Below, piece by piece: positions 38,671 to 41,958 of a DNA stretch of 41,958 nucleotides. The stretch is from assembly GCA_020061305.1 (NCBI GenBank), contig JAGUYM010000015.1, forward strand, positions 1 to 41,958, read 5' to 3'. The notes under the pieces were generated by a model. It had not been told where the DNA came from. It worked only from the letters and a program-made list of their open reading frames with translations, and did no database searches. Numbering within the stretch: the first letter of the stretch is position 1; each line of letters starts with the position of its first letter. Both the position numbers and the translations under genes were made by a program. This stretch comes from Candidatus Woesebacteria bacterium. GTDB taxonomy: Bacteria > Patescibacteriota > Microgenomatia > UBA8517.

Positions 38671-39351
38671 GGCTGTGGATACTTTAGTCCAATTGACTTC
38701 GTTAGATTTAATATAATTAACAAATTTATTATAGTTATCTTTATATGGACCACCAATGGTAACAAATGGGGTGATAGTTGCCCTTTCTGTAGTAACAATA
38801 TCATCAAGTCTATCAAGCGCATCTAATACCCATGAACCACCCTCTTTTGAATTACCAATATTATACTCAGATCGACTTTTTTGACCGTCCATCTGTTCGA
38901 GAGCTCTTTGCCAAATTGTATCTGCCTTTTCTTTTTCGAGCACTTGAGTTTCAGAAGCTTTATGTTGAAGGTCGCTTTGATTTAAATGATCAGAAGGGTG
39001 CCAAGCCTTAAGTGCTTCTGGGTTTTGAATAAACAAGGTATTTAAATCATTTTCCAGTTTCTGTGACTTTTCAAAAATTTTTCTCACGAGTTCTTTGTCT
39101 GGCTGAAACACTTTAGTTTCATCTGGTTTGAATGTTTCTTTCCAAAAGTTTTTAAAGTCGATTAAAAGTGTTGAGACTTGTTCTGCTCCTTTAATCCCTT
39201 CTTCCGACTGTCTAACATGGCTTAAGATGCCCCACTTACCCTTTTTTTCTTTCCATACCCCATCACCCTCATTACCATATTTTTCAACCCTTCTTGTGTC
39301 AGAGCCTATGACACCAAATGCTCCACCATTTAAAACTGCTGTTTCACTCAT
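38665..39351 (-). CDS. Hypothetical protein
   Basis: 228-aa ORF; TACAAT-N6-ATG upstream; no recognised domain. Confidence 0.65.
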   Translation of the reverse strand: MSETAVLNGGAFGVIGSDTRRVEKYGNEGDGVWKEKKGKWGILSHVRQSEEGIKGAEQVSTLLIDFKNFWKETFKPDETKVFQPDKELVRKIFEKSQKLENDLNTLFIQNPEALKAWHPSDHLNQSDLQHKASETQVLEKEKADTIWQRALEQMDGQKSRSEYNIGNSKEGGSWVLDALDRLDDIVTTERATITPFVTIGGPYKDNYNKFVNYIKSNEVNWTKVSTAS

Positions 39352-39444
39352 GCTTTGATTGTACTCTGTTTAAAGAAAAGTTTGTATAATTAAATGCTTG
39401 AATTCTGAAAATATGTATGCTATACCTCTCTCATAGAGATACAT

Positions 39445-40182
39445 ATGGAAAATCAAACGAATGTTGGTAATAAAAATACCCAGCAAATGGGGCAAAATCC
39501 TGTAAGTCAACCCGTTAATTCACCAGAGAAACCAAAAACCAATTGGCCATTGATCGGTGGAATAGTTTTGGCTTGTTTTGTGGTTTTTGGTTTTGGAGGA
39601 TATTACTTGGGAAGACAATCCTCAAACAATACTGAGCCATCTGATTTACCCCAATCGTATAGCTCACCCACAGCCACAGTAAGCTCTCCTACTCCTGAAA
39701 GTTCGATCCAACCGACTACTCCTAATAAGACAGCAGATTGGGACTCTTATTCAAACACCTTGGCAGGATTCAGCATTAAACACCCAGCGGGATGGCGTAA
39801 GGTTGAAACTGAAAATTGGATCGGCTTTGGCCCAAAGGAAATAGGCGAAGATGTACTTATGGGCGTATCGTTTTATAACAAATCGGAAAAGACAATTTCA
39901 CAGATAAAAGATGAAGTAGGAAAGCAGTTTTCTGACCGCAAACAGACCGATGAAGCAATAACATTTAATGGGATACCTGCTACAAAGGTGGTAACAACTG
40001 CAAATCAATACGCAGATTGGTATTCGGTTACTATAATTGTTGAGAGCGGAAACATGTTATACGCTATCGGAAACGGAGCACAAACCGATACTGCACTTAA
40101 TGAAATGCTTTTGAAAAGGACAGGAAAGAGCTATAGCATGTCCTTTGAAGACTTCTACACTTCTTTTAGGTTGACAAAATAA
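39445..40182 (+). CDS. Membrane-anchored hypothetical protein with PsbP-like C-terminal domain
   Basis: Gln/Pro-rich N-terminus, one TM, Ser/Thr/Pro linker, 'AGFSIKHPAGWRKVETENWIGFGP'. Confidence 0.72.
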   Translation: MENQTNVGNKNTQQMGQNPVSQPVNSPEKPKTNWPLIGGIVLACFVVFGFGGYYLGRQSSNNTEPSDLPQSYSSPTATVSSPTPESSIQPTTPNKTADWDSYSNTLAGFSIKHPAGWRKVETENWIGFGPKEIGEDVLMGVSFYNKSEKTISQIKDEVGKQFSDRKQTDEAITFNGIPATKVVTTANQYADWYSVTIIVESGNMLYAIGNGAQTDTALNEMLLKRTGKSYSMSFEDFYTSFRLTK

Positions 40183-40291
40183 ACTGCCCAGGCAAAAAGA
40201 TTTTTGATTCTCGTCTTTTAAATTTCTGTATTCTCCGATAAAATACAAATGCTCGGCGGAGCCGAGCAAGAGTCGCGCGCGCTGAAAATAA

Positions 40292-40322
40292 TTGCCATGA
40301 TTGACAAATCATGGCAAAAAAG
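40292..40322. terminator. Hairpin, possible terminator
   Basis: TTGCCATGATT-GACA-AATCATGGCAA (11 bp) followed by A-tract on plus. Confidence 0.45.
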
Positions 40323-40403
40323 TCGTCTCGAACTTCTTTTTGATGAATCGCCGCCTGTCGGCAACTCTCGATTTTCCCCAACCATTTTTCGATTTCCAAA
40401 ATG

Positions 40404-40588
40404 GTGAACTGTTACGAACAAATTCGAACTGACTTCAAGCGTGTTTCCTCGCTCGCCCCTGCGGGGCTCGCTTAACAACATTTTTCTCAGCGCAATTTTT
40501 TGTGTTTGGCTTCGCCAAACTAGAAACACAGAACACCTAGCTACTTAGATCAGAGCAATTATATCACAAAAACAACGGAAGCCTGACG
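40404..40588. repeat. Dispersed noncoding repeat, copy 2
   Basis: Same orientation as copy 1; matches across about 180 nt with an internal divergent segment. Confidence 0.9.
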
Positions 40589-40652
40589 AGGCTACTATAA
40601 AATTAAAAGCTGTTGTATGCATTCGCGCACAACATGATTTATAATATATCCT

Positions 40653-41141
40653 ATGAAATATCACAAGGTAACAGAGAAAATAAAAACACTACTGACAAAC
40701 AAAAACTGTTGGTTTGAAACATTTGAACACGAACCTGTTCGAACCAGCGAGGAAGCTGCAAAAACAAGAATTGGTTATACATTACAACAAGGAGCTAAAG
40801 CTATGATTGTTCGAGTAAAAAAGTCCGAATCAGACAAAAAATTTGTAATGTTAACTTTCCCCGGCAATTTGAGATTTAATAATATCAAAGTAAAATCTTT
40901 TTTTGAGGCAAAAGATATAAGATTTGCAACTGAAGAAGAAGTTTTAAATATTACTGAAGGTGTTCAACCAGGTGGCGTTCCGCCTTTTGGTAATCTTTTC
41001 AATTTGGAAGTCGTTGCAGATCCAAAATTATTCAAGAATGAGAAAATTGTATTTAATGCAGGAGACAGATGTTTCTCGATTGGCATGAAATCAAAAGATT
41101 ACAAAAGATTGGTTAATCCAAAAATAGCCGAGATTACTTAA
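40653..41141 (+). CDS. YbaK/ProX-type aminoacyl-tRNA deacylase
   Basis: 'VRTSEEAAKTRIGYTLQQGAKAMIVRV', 'GVQPGGVPPFGNLF'. Confidence 0.85.
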   Translation: MKYHKVTEKIKTLLTNKNCWFETFEHEPVRTSEEAAKTRIGYTLQQGAKAMIVRVKKSESDKKFVMLTFPGNLRFNNIKVKSFFEAKDIRFATEEEVLNITEGVQPGGVPPFGNLFNLEVVADPKLFKNEKIVFNAGDRCFSIGMKSKDYKRLVNPKIAEIT

Positions 41142-41151
41142 ACCTTTTTAC

Positions 41152-41409
41152 TCAACGGAGGATAATGGTTCGTTGTAATAATTGACATTGAGGGTCCCCA
41201 GCCTTTTTGCCGTCAGTAAAAACTGTTTTTCCAGCCCCCATTCTTGGTCTAGATTCGCAATCAGCTGCCAACGGGCATGCAAAACAAATGGATTTAAATC
41301 CTTCAATTACTGCCTTAACGTCATCAGTAGAAGTAAAAGAACCTCTGGTTCTTACTTTTTGACGTCCCACGAATGGTTTATCTAAAAATAGGCTTATTTC
41401 TACTGGCAT
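41152..41409 (-). CDS. Small Cys-rich hypothetical protein
   Basis: 'CFACPLAADCESR...GDPQC'; TAGAAT-N8-ATG upstream. Confidence 0.55.
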   Translation of the reverse strand: MPVEISLFLDKPFVGRQKVRTRGSFTSTDDVKAVIEGFKSICFACPLAADCESRPRMGAGKTVFTDGKKAGDPQCQLLQRTIILR

Positions 41410-41499
41410 AGAGTGGCATTCTATCAGAATGAAGGCTGCGAAGCAAATTTTTTGGTAGGTTTATTTAAATTTATATGTTAGTGATAACAAAAAATGTAG

Positions 41500-41527
41500 T
41501 TGAAATATTTTTACTAAAGCATATAGT
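41500..41527 (+). promoter_or_regulatory. Putative promoter upstream of the interleaved inverted repeat
   Basis: TTGAAA-N16-TATAGT; predicted start about 41533-41535, at the first base of arm A. Confidence 0.5.
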
Positions 41528-41532
41528 TAAAT

Positions 41533-41621
41533 TGGAATCAGTTTTTAGAGATAGTCTTTTTTAATGGCGTATCGAGACAGTAAGGAGACTATCCAAACTG
41601 ATTCCACTCGATACGCCTTTT
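41533..41621 (+). ncRNA. Candidate small structured RNA / interleaved inverted repeat A-B-A'-B'
   Basis: A: TGGAATCAGTTT(41533-41544)/AAACTGATTCCA(41595-41606), GATAGTCT(41550-41557)/AGACTATC(41586-41593); B: GGCGTATCGAG(41566-41576)/CTCGATACGCC(41607-41617) then TTTT. Confidence 0.5.
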
Positions 41622-41716
41622 AAGTTGTAAAGAAAACTATAAGACAAACAGAACTTTAAAAATTTTTGCCTTTTGATTTGAACTGAATAGAACAAAACAA
41701 AGTTCGGCAGGCACTT

Positions 41717-41791
41717 TTGTTAAGCAAGCCCCGCAGGGGCGAGCGAGGAAACACGCTTGAAGTCAGTTCGAATTTGTTCGTAACAGTTCAC
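41717..41791. repeat. Dispersed noncoding repeat, copy 3 (inverted, partial)
   Basis: Reverse complement gtgaactgttacgaacaaattcgaactgacttcaagcgtgtttcctcgctcgcccctgcggggcttgcttaacaa nearly identical to copy 2. Confidence 0.9.
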
Positions 41792-41827
41792 ACAAACAGA
41801 CATATTTGAGTGACATGTCTGAATGTG

Positions 41828-41899
41828 TGACCCCACAGAGAGTCGAACTCTGCCTTTCGGGATGAAAGCCCGATGTCCTAACCGATAGACGATGGGGCC
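41828..41899 (-). tRNA. tRNA-Glu (UUC)
   Basis: GGCCCCA/TGGGGTC acceptor, TCGGG-CTTTCAT-CCCGA anticodon arm, CAGAG-TTCGACT-CTCTG T-arm. Confidence 0.9.
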
Positions 41900-41958
41900 A
41901 AAATAAATTTGGCAACTACACTCATCGTATAGCATCGCTTGCGCGCTGTAGACGATGG

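Noticed and set aside
40057-40529. Minus-strand ORFs over the repeat copy 2 region
   Set aside because: They translate hairpins and dispersed repeat sequence; composition is not protein-like.
41533-41617. H-type pseudoknot interpretation of the A-B-A'-B' repeats
   Set aside because: The linker between A' and B' is 0 nt and would have to span a stem of over 20 bp, so both full stems cannot form together; alternative structures or transposon ends are more likely.
1-41958. CRISPR array
   Set aside because: No regularly spaced direct repeats with unique spacers were seen; the hairpins at 38.4-38.7 kb all differ in sequence.
41946-41958. gtagacgatgg at the window end as a second tRNA-Glu start
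   Set aside because: It matches only the acceptor/D-arm string (atagacgatgg); the adjacent sequence does not complete a D-arm, and the window ends.

Overview
A 42 kb chromosomal window from an AT-rich, compact bacterial genome. Gene content and style suggest a CPR/Patescibacteria member, possibly Microgenomates; this is inference, since no marker phylogeny could be run. Housekeeping genes include a PBP1A-like N-terminus, nrdR/nrdJ plus a PduO-type corrinoid adenosyltransferase, a conjugative-type ATPase, a Xer recombinase, trpS, ftsH, a stand-alone 5'-3' exonuclease, mutM, recF, Fic, an archaeal-type ATP-dependent DNA ligase, an Nramp transporter and pth. There is also a CsoR-type copper/cupredoxin/CopA locus, trxA/trxB/DsbA, and five tRNAs. 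Main points of interest: (1) a minus-strand tRNA(CAU) at 10831-11083, missed by the ORF track, interrupted by a complete 184-nt group I intron, with aberrant D- and T-loops and a lone LAGLIDADG-like ORF next to it; (2) a hairpin-rich noncoding tract at 38396-38670 with about nine consecutive stems; (3) a dispersed noncoding repeat with three copies; (4) an interleaved inverted repeat (A-B-A'-B') with a promoter at 41500-41621; (5) many short in-frame quasi-repeat insertions in conserved proteins; (6) a recurring -10 box located 6-8 nt before start codons, implying leaderless mRNAs; (7) a small HEPN-like ORF (RNxxxH) overlapping or abutting a CPBP protease gene.
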